Counted from the first letter of the stretch, positions 53,471-62,968 are shown. The stretch: DNA of 64,000 bases from Bog-473 sp963753115 (GCA_963753115.1 CAVWBB010000024.1:1-64000), one strand, 5' to 3'. The notes: a model not told the origin generated them from the sequence alone. Made by a program: numbers and translations.

Positions 53471-54913
53471 ATGCGCCCAGGGAAGATCGTACTCATCATC
53501 CTCGGAGCGGTACTTGCCCTGGTCGGGTTGGGCTTTGTCGCAGGCGGAGGAACGCTCGTATGGGCCAACGCCACCCAACGAGACGCCAGCGGGTACTACA
53601 ACACCTCTACTGATCCACTTTCGACGACAACCTATGCCCTCACAGGATCGGTCGACTTCGGGAGCAACGCCAGCCAAGCGGACTGGGTTCCCGCTCATCC
53701 TGCTGGGACGGTCCGCGTCAGGGCTACCTCGGTTACGGGTGAGCCCGTCTTCATCGGAATCGCATCGCAGTCCGCCGTCGACTCGTGGTTGCGCGGTGTC
53801 GCCCACGAGCACGTCACCAGCATCGAATTCGGGCCCTTCTCCACCGAGACGCAGCAGGTAGCCGGCAATCGGCCGGCCACTGCGCCGAGTCGTGAAGGGT
53901 TCTGGGCCACCTCGACATCGGGCAGCGGCACGCAGACGCTGACGTGGCCGACCCAGCGAGGTCAATGGTCAGTGGTTGTCATGAACGCCTCGGCGACGCG
54001 CGGCGTTGCCGTCGACGTCAGCGTTGGGACGAACACCGGACTGCTCCTGCCCATCGGCATCGGGCTCGGGCTCCTCGGGCTGCTGGTGCTGGGAGGGGCG
54101 GCCGTCATGTTGTACTTCGGCCTGCGGAGACCTTCGGCGACCCAAGTCCTGAGTCCAGATGCCGTCCCTGCATCTGCCCCAGAGGTACTGCCGGTCCCAG
54201 GCTCCTACCCCGTGCGCCTCGACGGGCACCTCGATCCCACCACGAGTCGCTGGTTATGGCTGGTGAAGTGGGTCCTTGTGGTTCCCCACGTCGTGGTCCT
54301 GGCGGTTCTGTGGCTGGCGGTCTTCGTGCTCACCGTTGTCGCAGGTTTCGCGATCTTGTTCACGGGGCGCTACCCCCGACCGATCTTCGACTTCAACGCC
54401 GGTGTGATGCGTTGGACGTGGCGGGTGTCGTTCTACGCCATCGGTGCCTTCGCGACCGACCGGTACCCGCCCTTCAGCCTCGCTCCCGATCCCACGTACC
54501 CGGCAGACCTCACCATCGACTACCCCGACCACTTGTCGCGGGGCCTCGTCCTGGTGAAGTGGTGGCTCCTGGCCCTCCCTCAGTACGTGATCGTTGCATT
54601 CTTCGCCGGCGGGTGGGGCTTCGGGCTCCACGGTTCGTCTCGTAGCGCAGCCGGCGTCGGGCTGATCGGCGTCCTTGCCCTCGTGGCCGCCGTGGTCTTG
54701 GCGTTACGTGGTCGGTACCCCGAGTCGATCTTCGACTTCGTCATGGGCATGAACCGGTGGTGCTACCGGGTGCTCGGCTATGCCGCTCTGATGCGTGACG
54801 AGTATCCACCCTTCCGGCTTGACAACGGCGGGACGGATCCAGGAAGTCAGACGGTACCCCCGATACCCGAAGCCCCCGATCTTGGCGGCGAACTCGTCGG
54901 AGCCGCACATTGA
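53471..54913 (+). CDS. DUF4389 membrane protein
   Basis: ATG 53471 gives 480 residues. It has an N-terminal helix (IVLIILGAVLALVGLGFVA), an exported beta-rich domain (about 40-195), a second helix (LLLPIGIGLGLLGLLVLGGAAVML), and two DUF4389 units, each with WWL/WVL helices and the motif GRYPRPIFDFNAGVMRW or GRYPESIFDFVMGMNRW and a YPPF-containing loop. The family is common in actinobacteria and unassigned. Confidence 0.85.
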   Translation: MRPGKIVLIILGAVLALVGLGFVAGGGTLVWANATQRDASGYYNTSTDPLSTTTYALTGSVDFGSNASQADWVPAHPAGTVRVRATSVTGEPVFIGIASQSAVDSWLRGVAHEHVTSIEFGPFSTETQQVAGNRPATAPSREGFWATSTSGSGTQTLTWPTQRGQWSVVVMNASATRGVAVDVSVGTNTGLLLPIGIGLGLLGLLVLGGAAVMLYFGLRRPSATQVLSPDAVPASAPEVLPVPGSYPVRLDGHLDPTTSRWLWLVKWVLVVPHVVVLAVLWLAVFVLTVVAGFAILFTGRYPRPIFDFNAGVMRWTWRVSFYAIGAFATDRYPPFSLAPDPTYPADLTIDYPDHLSRGLVLVKWWLLALPQYVIVAFFAGGWGFGLHGSSRSAAGVGLIGVLALVAAVVLALRGRYPESIFDFVMGMNRWCYRVLGYAALMRDEYPPFRLDNGGTDPGSQTVPPIPEAPDLGGELVGAAH

Positions 54914-55123
54914 GGGTTGCGATGAACGGCTGGGACGAGAATCCAAGTGCAAGGTCTTCAAAGGTATATCCGCGAGGACAATAGATTTCCGAGGCACGCA
55001 GAATGAATTTCGTGTCCGACCTTCGGAACGATTGGTTTGCCACGGCGCCTGCGGCGTGACCCATGCGCCTGGAAGGGGCGAAGGACCCTGTTTTCCTGGC
55101 CACCGATGAGGTGCAATGGCCCC

Positions 55124-56083
55124 ATGGCATTCACCGCGCGGGCACGGGCGACCTCGCTGCCGCCAGAGCCCAGCAGAGCACGCGGATCTTCCACGATCGC
55201 CCTCGCAGGCGTGACCAAGCGCTACCGCGGCGGCGGTGGCATCGAGCACGTGACCCTGGAAGTCCCGAGCGGTGAGGTCTTCGGATTCTTGGGACCCAAC
55301 GGTGCGGGGAAGACCACCACGATCCGCCTCCTGCTCGACTTGATCCGTCCGGATGCTGGCAGGATCAGCCTGTTCGGGCTCGACGCACGACGCGACAGCG
55401 TGGCTATCCGCCGACGTATCGGTTACCTCCCGGGCGACCTCGCCCTCTACGAGCGCCTCACGGCGCGTGAGCTCCTCACGCACTTCTCCCATCTCCGGGG
55501 CGGGCCGCCCTGGGCGTCCGTCGCGTCCCTGGCGGAACGTTTCGAGCTCGAGCTCGACCGGACGATCCGATCTCTGTCGAAGGGCAACCGGCAGAAGGTC
55601 GGGCTCGTGCAAGCACTGATGGGCGAGCCCGAATTGCTCATCCTCGACGAGCCGACATCGGGTCTCGACCCTCTCGTCCAACAACAGGTCCACAAGGCCA
55701 TCCGGGAGACCGCGGCCGACGGCCGAACCGTCTTTCTCTCTTCGCACGTGCTCTCCGAGGTCGGGCGGATCGCCGACCGTGTCGGACTCATCCGCCAGGG
55801 TCGGGTCATTGCGGTGAAGCGGGTCGATGAGCTGCGTGGCCGACCCGTCCACCTGGTGGACGTCCGCTTCGCCGACGACCCTCCCTCGGGCGTGTTGAAC
55901 GGTGTCCCTGGCGTCGGCCGTGTGCAGGAGCGTGGGCGCGACGTGCACCTTGAGCTCACCGGCTCCTTCGATCCGCTCGTCCATGAGCTGGCGCGCCACC
56001 GGGTGGCCGACTTGTCGATCCGGGAACCCGATCTGGAGGAGCTGTTCCTCTCTTTCTACGAGGGTGACGATGTCCTGGCGTGA
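55124..56083 (+). CDS. ABC-2-type transporter ATP-binding protein
   Basis: ATG 55124 gives 319 residues with Walker A GPNGAGKTTTIR, Q loop IGYLPGDLALYERL, signature SLSKGNRQKVGLVQAL, Walker B LLILDEPTSGLD and H loop FLSSHVLSEVGRIAD, plus a C-terminal DUF4162-like extension ending in EPDLEELFLSFYEGDD. It belongs to the drug/antibiotic or Na+ export class. Its last 14 bp overlap the permease gene. Confidence 0.93.
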   Translation: MAFTARARATSLPPEPSRARGSSTIALAGVTKRYRGGGGIEHVTLEVPSGEVFGFLGPNGAGKTTTIRLLLDLIRPDAGRISLFGLDARRDSVAIRRRIGYLPGDLALYERLTARELLTHFSHLRGGPPWASVASLAERFELELDRTIRSLSKGNRQKVGLVQALMGEPELLILDEPTSGLDPLVQQQVHKAIRETAADGRTVFLSSHVLSEVGRIADRVGLIRQGRVIAVKRVDELRGRPVHLVDVRFADDPPSGVLNGVPGVGRVQERGRDVHLELTGSFDPLVHELARHRVADLSIREPDLEELFLSFYEGDDVLA

Positions 56084-56891
56084 CCACCGTCCGGCGACCT
56101 TGCACTCGGTGTTCGAGCGCACCTTTCACGAGGAGCGCCGCGCCCTGACAGGGTGGGTGGCCGGCCTTGTCGCCCTGGCGATCACCATGCTCGCCCTCTA
56201 CCCGACCATCCGCGGCAACACGCAGTTCTCGAAGTTGTTCGAGTCCTACCCCGAGGCCTTCCGCTCGATGTTCGGCGTGTCCGACTACACCAGCGGCCCC
56301 GGCTACCTCCGCGCGGAGGTCTTCTCGCTCATGGGACCGCTGCTGCTCAGCGTGTTCTCGATCCTCTGGGGTTCCGACCTGACTGCCGGAGAGGAGCAAC
56401 GCCGGACCATCGATGTGCTCATGGCCAACCCGGTATCGAGGCGCAGGGTGGTACTCGAGAAATGGGCGGCAATGCTCGTCGGCACCGCCGTCGCCGCGGC
56501 CAGCCTGTGGTTGACCCTCCTGGTCGGCGATCCACTGGTCCGGCTCCACTTAGGGGTGGCTGCTCTCTCAGCCGCCGTGCTTGCGTCGTGGCTGGTGGCC
56601 ACGGTCTTCGGCACCATTGCCCTAGCGGTCGGCGCGGCCACCGGCCGCCGTGGGTTGGCGCGTGGGCTGGGCGCCCTCGCTGCGGTGGTGGCCTACCTGC
56701 TGAGCTCCCTCGCCGAGGTCGTCCGCTGGCTGGAGCCGGTGCGACCCGTCTCTCCGTGGTACCACGCGCTCGGGGTCGACCCCTTGGGCGGCGGCTTCCA
56801 GGCGCTGCACCTACTCGTCCTGCTAGCCATCATCGTTATTGCCGCCGCCGGAGCCGTGGTTGCGTTCGATCGACGCGACCTCGGGACGTGA
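56070..56891 (+). CDS. ABC-2-type transporter permease
   Basis: ATG 56070 gives 273 residues with six hydrophobic helices. FHEERRALTGWVAGLVALAI starts the first, DLTAGEEQRRTIDVLMANPVSRRRVVLEKW is the coupling segment of ABC-2 permeases, and further helices follow to VIAAAGAVVAFDRRDLGT. It overlaps the ATPase gene upstream, and the two form one exporter. Confidence 0.9.
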   Translation: MSWRDHRPATLHSVFERTFHEERRALTGWVAGLVALAITMLALYPTIRGNTQFSKLFESYPEAFRSMFGVSDYTSGPGYLRAEVFSLMGPLLLSVFSILWGSDLTAGEEQRRTIDVLMANPVSRRRVVLEKWAAMLVGTAVAAASLWLTLLVGDPLVRLHLGVAALSAAVLASWLVATVFGTIALAVGAATGRRGLARGLGALAAVVAYLLSSLAEVVRWLEPVRPVSPWYHALGVDPLGGGFQALHLLVLLAIIVIAAAGAVVAFDRRDLGT

Positions 56892-57150
56892 CGCCAAAGG
56901 CATTCGGTGTTCGGACAGCCGCATGGACAGCCGTTGGGACGTGCATAGCGCTGCAATTCCACTGCCACGGCAGCGGTTACTCCCTTTGGTCAAGCAGCAG
57001 ATCTATCCCAACTTCATCCCCAAAGTTGGGTCTCGGCCCATCCCGTCAAGTCCCGAAGCGTCTCACGTTCAAAATTGCGCGACCCCGATGAGCAGCGAAA
57101 TCGGCACTCTCCGGGACACGTCGGGACGGAGTGAGATTCTCCTGCTCTCC

Positions 57151-57193
57151 CTCGTAACGCGCAGGTCAGGAGTTCGAATCTCCTCTCAGGCTC
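57151..57193 (+). repeat. tRNA-Thr 3'-half copy, candidate attachment site
   Basis: From the anticodon loop onward the sequence matches tRNA-Thr at 40182-40224 in 35 of 43 positions: CTCGTAA, GCGCAGGTC, GTTCGAATC and CTCAGGCTC. Its T stem (AGGAG/CTCCT) pairs perfectly, so it comes from a slightly different tRNA-Thr. The 5' half is missing. This is the usual footprint of an element using the tRNA 3' half as att core. Confidence 0.75.
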
Positions 57194-57283
57194 GCAGGTC
57201 AGAGGCACTTTTGGTTTTGACAGAACGGAATTTTCGATGTCAGTGCCGCGAGGGTGACGCTCGGGCCAGAGGGCCCCAAGTCG

Positions 57284-57423
57284 GTGCCCTCGCACAAGGC
57301 CATCTATAGGGACCTGGCGCGTCATCACCTCATCGAACCCAAGGCAAGCGCAAGAAGCTTGTGACGTACAAACGCTGGGAGCGGGGCCGGCCCATAGAGC
57401 TGTGGCAGATGGACATCTTGGGG
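57284..57423 (+). pseudogene. IS481-type transposase remnant
   Basis: About 47 codons in two frames: SHKAIYRDLARHHLIEPKA, then after a frame change RKKLVTYKRWERGRPIELWQMDILG, the segment leading into the first catalytic Asp of IS481-family DDE transposases (W-Q-M-D). Everything downstream is absent. It lies 90 bp after the tRNA-like copy. Confidence 0.75.
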
Positions 57424-57585
57424 GCGCGACCAGATGTCGCCGGACGCGCGCTGCTGCACGTGGCCGAAGTAGTCCGGTGCCAGCTTGGCCGCCGGGAACT
57501 GGTCGCCCAGTCCCTTGAGGATGGCCGGCCAGAGCTGGCCCAGTATCTCGCGGCCGGTGAGCCGCCGCTCGTCGCTCGTCGTCAT
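57325..57585 (-). CDS. Truncated uncharacterised protein, low confidence
   Basis: ATG 57585 encodes about 56 residues that look genuine (MTTSDERRLTGREILGQLWP, AILKGLGDQFPAAKLAPDYFGHV), then runs antisense into the transposase remnant and ends at 57325. It appears cut by the insertion. A diverged copy of the sequence just upstream of its start recurs at 59755-59840. No family recognised. Confidence 0.35.
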   Translation of the reverse strand: MTTSDERRLTGREILGQLWPAILKGLGDQFPAAKLAPDYFGHVQQRASGDIWSRPQDVHLPQLYGPAPLPAFVRHKLLALALGSMR

Positions 57586-57670
57586 GTTCCGACTCCTTCC
57601 ACTCCCAATCGGTTGACCGTGCGATGCTGCCGCGACGATCAGGTGCGCCACGGCACATGGCGCCGTCGAC
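57586..57670. repeat. Copy 1 of a diverged duplicated segment
   Basis: Shares CCGACTCC-TCCAC-CCCA and TTGACCGT-CGATGCTGCCG, then GCGCCA and CCGTCGACC blocks, with 59755-59840. The two copies bracket the GH43-like repeat-protein gene and each sits next to a tRNA-like fragment. Confidence 0.5.
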
Positions 57671-57801
57671 CGCGTGATCCTTGACCGCATGTAGGTGCAC
57701 AGCTATCGTGCCGGAACTTGGTTGGGGGCGGGACTCAGGCTTGTTGTCATCCGACAGGCTGGAAATCAATCGCAATTGAGAGTTCAACCAAGGGGGTCGT
57801 T

Positions 57802-59680
57802 GTGCTGACGTTACGTCGCTCGCTGACAGGTGTCGCACGTCATCCACGGACTCGAGCGCCAATGCTGTTGGTCGGCGGTCTTAGTCTGATGACGTTCGTC
57901 GGCAGTGGCGCACTCGGCGCCGGTGCTGCCGCGCAAGCGGCCGGAGCGACCCCGAAACAGTTGGCGGCGCACGTTACCTTCACACCCAGTCCGTCTCCGG
58001 CGTACGCGGCTGACGCAGCGGACCCGAACGTCCTGTACTCCGGTGGGACGTACTACGCGTTCACGACGGGAACTCCCGCTGGCAACTTCATTCAAGCCCT
58101 GACCGACACGACGGGCACGCCCGCATCGGGCTGGCACCCTTATGCCGGTGGGTCGGGGTCGAGCGCGCTCCCCAGCCCGCCATCCTGGGAGACACCCAAT
58201 ACCCAGACCTCTCCCGGCGTCTTCAACTACGGAGGGCACTGGGTCATGTTCTACGACGCCTCGGTGAACCCCAATCCCAACGATTCGGGGCACAGCTGCA
58301 TCTCGGTGGCGACCGCGGCGACCCTCAGTCCCCCTGTGTTCTCGGACACCTCCGCTGGGCCGCTCTATTGCAATGCGGCGGCCGTGGGCGTGCTGGACCC
58401 GAGCCCGTTCGTCGATCCGGCGACGGGTGCCGCCTACCTGCTCTGGAAGTCCAATGACGGTGGAGGATCGCCGGCGCCTTCGCAGATCTGGTCGGCGCAA
58501 CTGAGCGCCGACGGAACCAGCATCGTCGGAACCCCGACCGTCCTGCTGACCGTCGACCAGCCGCTCCTGCCGTGGGAGACGACGACGGACGACCCGCAAA
58601 TGGTGTTCGCAGCGGGCCAGTATCGCCTGCTGTTCTCCGGCGGCGACTTCACCACCTCGAGCTACAACGAGGCGCTCACCACGTGCTCCGGACCCCTGGG
58701 CCCATGCAGCCAACCGGCGGCACCGTTCCTCACGACCTACGGCACCGCCTACGGGCCCGGTGGGGGCGCCCTCTTTCAGGACGCCCAAGGGAATTGGTGG
58801 CTCGGCTACGCAGCTTGGTCGCTGCCCTGCACCTCCTACAGTTGCGGCGCGGTCAGGGAGCTGTACACCGCGCCGATCGATCTGAGCAACGGCCTGTCCG
58901 TGCCGTGTAACCCGCCGAGCGGCGCGCCGGTGGGCTATCGCTTCACGGCCAGCGACGGGGGAATCTTCACGTACGGCAACCAACCCTTCTGCGGATCGAC
59001 GGGAGGCCATCCACATCAACCAGCCGGTCGTGGGGATCGCCAGCACCGCCGACGACGGTGGCTACTGGACGGTCGCCCGGGACGGCGGCATCTTCTCGTT
59101 CGGCGATGCCGCGTTCTACGGCTCGGCGGGATCGATCCACCTGAACCAGCCGATCGTGGGCATGGCCGCGACACCGAACAGCGGTGGGTACTGGCTGGTG
59201 GCATCCGACGGCGGGATCTTCTCCTACGGCAACGCAAAATTCTATGGCTCGACCGGTTCGATCCACCTCAACAAGCCCATAGTCGGCATGGCATCCACTC
59301 CCGACGGCGGTGGGTACTGGCTGGTGGCTTCCGACGGCGGGATCTTCTCCTACGGGGACGCCACGTTCTACGGCTCGACCGGTTCGATCCACCTCAATCA
59401 GCCGATCGTCGGCGTAGCCGCCACATCGAGTGGGCACGGGTACTGGCTGGTGGCCTCAGACGGGGGCATCTTCAACTACGGCGATGCGACGTTCTACGGC
59501 TCGAGCGGATCCATCCACCTCAATCGCCCGATCGTCGGCATGTCCGCCACACTGAGCGGGCACGGCTACTGGCTGGTGGCCTCCGACGGGGGCATCTTCA
59601 GCTACGGCGATGCCCAGTTCTACGGCTCGACGGGGTCGATCCATCTCAACGCCCCGATCGTGGCCATGAGCGGACCCTGA
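57802..59680 (+). pseudogene. Secreted GH43-like protein with C-terminal 42-residue repeats (+1 frameshift)
   Basis: GTG 57802 follows AGGGGG. A basic N terminus and hydrophobic segment (MLLVGGLSLMTFVGSGALG) form a signal peptide. Residues about 60-370 look like a five-bladed GH43 fold: DAADPNVLYSGGTYYAF, GHWVMFYDASVN, LDPSPFVDPATGAAYLLWKS and TTDDPQMVFAAGQYRLLFSGGDF. Then repeats with the form GGYWLVASDGGIFSYGDA-FYGSTGSIHLN follow. At 59001-59006 (GGGAGG) one extra G moves the repeats to the next frame; without it the protein is 625 residues ending at 59680. The raw first frame would run to 59985. It probably acts on cell-surface or plant-type polysaccharide. Confidence 0.82.
58936..59680 (+). 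repeat. Six tandem 126-bp coding repeats (DGGIFSYGDA-FYGS type)
   Basis: A 42-residue unit is repeated about six times, the first degenerate (TASDGGIFTYGNQPFCGSTG). The sequence GYWLVASDGGIF recurs almost unchanged at 126-bp spacing and the DNA is also highly similar, so recombination could change copy number. A single unit appears alone at 63594-63692. Confidence 0.88.
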
Positions 59681-59754
59681 GCCGAGAGCATCGGGACGGA
59701 CGACACAAGGAGGCGGAGCAGGTCGTTCTGGCGAGCGTCGCCGGTGGCTCTGCC

Positions 59755-59840
59755 CCGACTCCGTCCACCCCCAGCAAGTTGACCGTGGCGATGCTGCCGC
59801 CGCCGACCAGATGGGCCAGCGCCACTCTGGCCCCGTCGAC
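59755..59840. repeat. Copy 2 of a diverged duplicated segment
   Basis: See 57586-57670; the match is roughly three quarters identical by eye with small indels. This copy is followed within 35 bp by the second tRNA-like fragment. Confidence 0.5.
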
Positions 59841-59873
59841 CTGGCGTCCCCCGATACAAAGGCGGGGTTCACG

Positions 59874-59895
59874 GCGAATCTCCTCTCAGGCTCCA
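59874..59895 (+). repeat. Second tRNA-Thr 3'-end copy, candidate attachment site
   Basis: CGAATCTCCTCTCAGGCTC (59875-59893) is identical over 19 nt to 57175-57193 and is followed by CA, completing an encoded CCA as in the intact tRNA. It covers the T loop to the 3' end only. Confidence 0.7.
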
Positions 59896-59897
59896 GT

Positions 59898-61250
59898 TCA
59901 GAGGGTTGTGTGGCCTGATTGTGCAGCACAGAACAGTCGCCAGCTCCCGGGGACACCTTTCAGCGCGTGTTCGCCGCGATCCTGAAACTCAATGCCCGAG
60001 CCAACGACGAGATCCTTCACGGTGCTCGATACGAAGACTGTTCCTGGGGACGCCGCCGCACCCACCCGAGCGGCGATGTGCACGGCGAGGCCGCCGAGAT
60101 CCTTGCCTCTCACCTCGCACTCACCCGTGTGGAGACCCACGCGGAGCTCGATACCGAGGGCTCGGGTGGCATTGATGATCGCCTGGCCACAACGGATGGC
60201 TCGAGCCGGACCATCGAATGAAGCGACAAAGCCGTCTCCCGTCGTGTTGATCTCCCGTCCTCGAAAGATCCGCAGTTGTTCGCGGACCATTTGGTCATGG
60301 CTATCCAACAGGGATCGCCACCGTTGATCTCCCAGCGCGGCTGCGCGTTCGGTTGATCCGACAATGTCGGTGAAGAGAACAGAGACCAATACGCGGTCGA
60401 TGTCGGTTGTCGGTCTCGTACCCGTCAAGAATTCGGCCACTTCGTCGAACACGATGTCCCGCTGGCCGAAGATCAACATGTCCTGGCCCGGTAGGGCGAC
60501 AAATTTGGATCCCTCAATGTGCTCGGCGACGTACCGCCCCATGGCGATGGGCAAAAAGCTTGGATTGTCAGCGCTCAGGACAAGTGTGGGTGCTCGGACG
60601 AGCGGGAGCACCGGTCGAACATCGAGGTTCCGAAGCAGGTAGTCGTACTGCGCCGCCGCGGTTCTCGGGGTGACCGACGCCCGGAAGAGCGGAGCCAGGG
60701 CATCGCGACGAGCGGCGTCTTCTGCACCGGCTGCACCGGCAACCGAGAGGAACTCCGGTGTTCCCCAGTGGGTTCGGATGAACGCAACAACGAAATCGAG
60801 CGCCTCAGGTGTGAAACCGATCGGATAGTCGTCCGCGACGAGATAGCGGGCAGAGGTGTTGCACAGCACGAGGGAATCGACCCGTTCGGGATGTGTGGCG
60901 GCGTAAAGGACCGCGATCGGTCCGCCGTCGACCGTCGCCAGAATGGATGACCGTTCGGACCCCACCGCGTTGAGCACGCTCTCGATGTCTTCTGTCCACT
61001 CCTCCCAGGTTGGGATGGCGCTCCGCGGCACACCGTCAGATGCCCCAGTGCCTCGTCGATCGAAGACGATCAAGCGGCGCAACGACGCCAGCTGTTGGAG
61101 GAAGTCGGCAATGTCGGGGTTCTCCCACGCCATCTCGACGTGGTTGCCGAGCCCGTTGAAGAAGAGAAGGTCGGAGGGTCCCTCTCCGAGCACCTGGTAG
61201 GCAACGTCAGCATCCCCGACGGCGACGTACTTGGTGCCCGGACGGCTCAT
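59898..61250 (-). CDS. Alpha/beta hydrolase fused to class III adenylate/guanylate cyclase domain
   Basis: ATG 61250 gives 450 residues. Residues 1-275 form an alpha/beta hydrolase (DLLFFNGLGNHVEMAWENP, LIVFDRRGTGASDG, SILATVDGGPIAVLYA where the nucleophile elbow reads VDGG instead of GxSxG, so a catalytic Ser is absent). From about 283 on is a cyclase homology domain: VSVLFTDIVGSTERAAALGD (metal Asp), INTTGDGFVASFDGPARAIRC (second Asp), LRVGLHTGECEVRG and HIAARVGAAASPGTVFVSS. Mycobacterial Rv1900c has the same fusion. It may make cAMP, which links to the two cNMP-binding proteins at 37492-38697. Confidence 0.88.
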   Translation of the reverse strand: MSRPGTKYVAVGDADVAYQVLGEGPSDLLFFNGLGNHVEMAWENPDIADFLQQLASLRRLIVFDRRGTGASDGVPRSAIPTWEEWTEDIESVLNAVGSERSSILATVDGGPIAVLYAATHPERVDSLVLCNTSARYLVADDYPIGFTPEALDFVVAFIRTHWGTPEFLSVAGAAGAEDAARRDALAPLFRASVTPRTAAAQYDYLLRNLDVRPVLPLVRAPTLVLSADNPSFLPIAMGRYVAEHIEGSKFVALPGQDMLIFGQRDIVFDEVAEFLTGTRPTTDIDRVLVSVLFTDIVGSTERAAALGDQRWRSLLDSHDQMVREQLRIFRGREINTTGDGFVASFDGPARAIRCGQAIINATRALGIELRVGLHTGECEVRGKDLGGLAVHIAARVGAAASPGTVFVSSTVKDLVVGSGIEFQDRGEHALKGVPGSWRLFCAAQSGHTTL

Positions 61251-61455
61251 GAGACATACAGTCTGACCCCCGGCCCAGCGCAATGCCGAATCTTCTCGGC
61301 GAGGCTTCGTCGCCACGATCCAACTTCCGAACTGTTCGACGAGCCATGACGATTGGCGCCCGAGTCATCCAACAGGCCGACGTGTCCAACCGCTCATCGT
61401 TCGAGCGACGGCGCCGCCATTTTTGGCGGGCGACGAGCAGCGAGTGCGCGACCTC

Positions 61456-61965
61456 TCAGAAAGGTGGGCCCAGCACTCGAAGGCGATACGAGGGGGCGAT
61501 GCAGTCTTGCTCGAAAGAGAACCAGCACGTCAGGAGGGGCATCGTCATCGGTCCGTGTTCCTGTTCGACGGTGACCTCCGGGCCGACGCGGCGCCATCCC
61601 AGTCGTTGGTAAAAGGGCAGACGGATCTCACGGCAGAAAAGAAGGGCAAAGGGTCGTCCTGTCATCTGCATGCGGTCGGTCGTCTCTTGGACCAGACGAG
61701 CGCCGATGCCTTGTCCTCGCAGTGAGGGGTGAACCATGACACTGCCTAGGCCAACTCCCGGGATGCGAACGCCGTCCGCCTCCACGTCGATGAAGAGGTA
61801 TCCGGCATGGGCGACGAGTCGTCCGGCCTCCGAGAAGCACACCTGATGGTCTTTTGGCGCCCATGAGATGGCCAGATGGTCTGTTCCGTACGGGTCCGAC
61901 TCTCCATCGGAGAGTCGGGCTGCCTCCCCCTCGGAAAAGGTCGAGGTTTCGGTGATCTCGATCAA
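61456..61965 (-). CDS. GNAT-family N-acetyltransferase
   Basis: TTG 61965 gives 169 residues. The acetyl-CoA site is VGLGSVMVHPSLRGQGIGARLVQETTDRM (R-G-Q-G-I-G at about 83-88), followed by ALLFCREIRLPFYQRLGWRRVG, the GNAT C-terminal strand. The first 40 residues include an acidic loop. No ATG is available upstream in frame. The acyl acceptor is not known. Confidence 0.82.
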   Translation of the reverse strand: MIEITETSTFSEGEAARLSDGESDPYGTDHLAISWAPKDHQVCFSEAGRLVAHAGYLFIDVEADGVRIPGVGLGSVMVHPSLRGQGIGARLVQETTDRMQMTGRPFALLFCREIRLPFYQRLGWRRVGPEVTVEQEHGPMTMPLLTCWFSFEQDCIAPSYRLRVLGPPF

Positions 61966-62032
61966 GCGACGACAGTAGCAAGGTTGTTCTTGCCGGTTCC
62001 GGCATTGCGGATAGGTCGGTCACGACCTCCCC

Positions 62033-62968
62033 TCAGCCGCGTCCACCCGTTCGTTTGTACTCGTAGACGGTTGTCATGAGAATGCAGGAACTCGGCTGAA
62101 TCACCTCGACCCGCAGAATGCCGGTGGATGCGTCGAAGTCAACCCCCTCCGCTTCGAACGTGCCGGAACAGGTGCTCTCTTGCGGGATCGCTCCCAGGTC
62201 CACCACGTGGCCCTTGACGCTGGCGCCGTGCAACGACGCAGGCAGATCAACCTCCAGGAGCGGCTTCTCGTTGGGAAAGAGCGTTCGTGAGTCGTCGTCG
62301 GAGGCACAGATCAGTCTGGCTGGGGCCACGAAGTCGCACCCTTGGATGTCGTTCACTTTGTGATCGAGCTTGATGTAGCCGGCGAGGCGAAGCGAGCGGC
62401 CGTGGCGGGGTGTCCGGTGGTTGAGGAGAGGTGTGGGGTAGATCTGCAGGTGGCTCATCGTGTCCCACTCACCGGCGACCATCCATTGGGTATCCGGCGA
62501 GATGGTGACGAACGAGTTGTTGTACTCCTCGCCCGGCACGAGGGTGTGGAGGTACTCCGAGCTGTCGCCATCCGGGGTCGTGACGAGGAACATCTTCGAG
62601 TTCCCGGAGCTCGGTCCTTGATAGGCATCGAAGACATAGCCGCGTACGGAGTCGGGGTCCCCGATATGACTCCAGCCCTCTGTCTTGAGATTGCTCGGTA
62701 CAGACTGGAGCCCTCGGTACAGCTCGGAGGTGCCGTGAGGAGGTGCGAGGACGGTCGCCACGCCTTCGCCAGCGGCGAGTGTGTTCTGGTCGGAACTCCC
62801 CACCTGCGTCCAGCCGGTGATGCCGTCAGTACTGGCCGGCGCGGCCTGACCGACGGTTCCGGCCGCAGCGCCCGCGCCCGCACCCGCACCTGTGGCCCAG
62901 AAGAGTGCGGTGCAGGCCACGAGGAGCACGAACCACTCCACCTTCCGAGTCTCCGGTGCGCGTCTCAT
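62033..62968 (-). CDS. Secreted protein of unknown function
   Basis: ATG 62968, preceded by GAGGAGC, gives 311 residues. The signal peptide is RRAPETRKVEWFVLLVACTALFWATGAGAGA-like (basic start, hydrophobic core, Ala-rich cleavage region at about 35-45). The mature part is beta-rich with PDGDSSEYLHTLVPG, SFVTISPDTQWMVAGEWDTM and LICASDDDSRTLFPNEKPLLEVDL, which may form a propeller-like fold. I do not recognise a family. Confidence 0.7.
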   Translation of the reverse strand: MRRAPETRKVEWFVLLVACTALFWATGAGAGAGAAAGTVGQAAPASTDGITGWTQVGSSDQNTLAAGEGVATVLAPPHGTSELYRGLQSVPSNLKTEGWSHIGDPDSVRGYVFDAYQGPSSGNSKMFLVTTPDGDSSEYLHTLVPGEEYNNSFVTISPDTQWMVAGEWDTMSHLQIYPTPLLNHRTPRHGRSLRLAGYIKLDHKVNDIQGCDFVAPARLICASDDDSRTLFPNEKPLLEVDLPASLHGASVKGHVVDLGAIPQESTCSGTFEAEGVDFDASTGILRVEVIQPSSCILMTTVYEYKRTGGRG

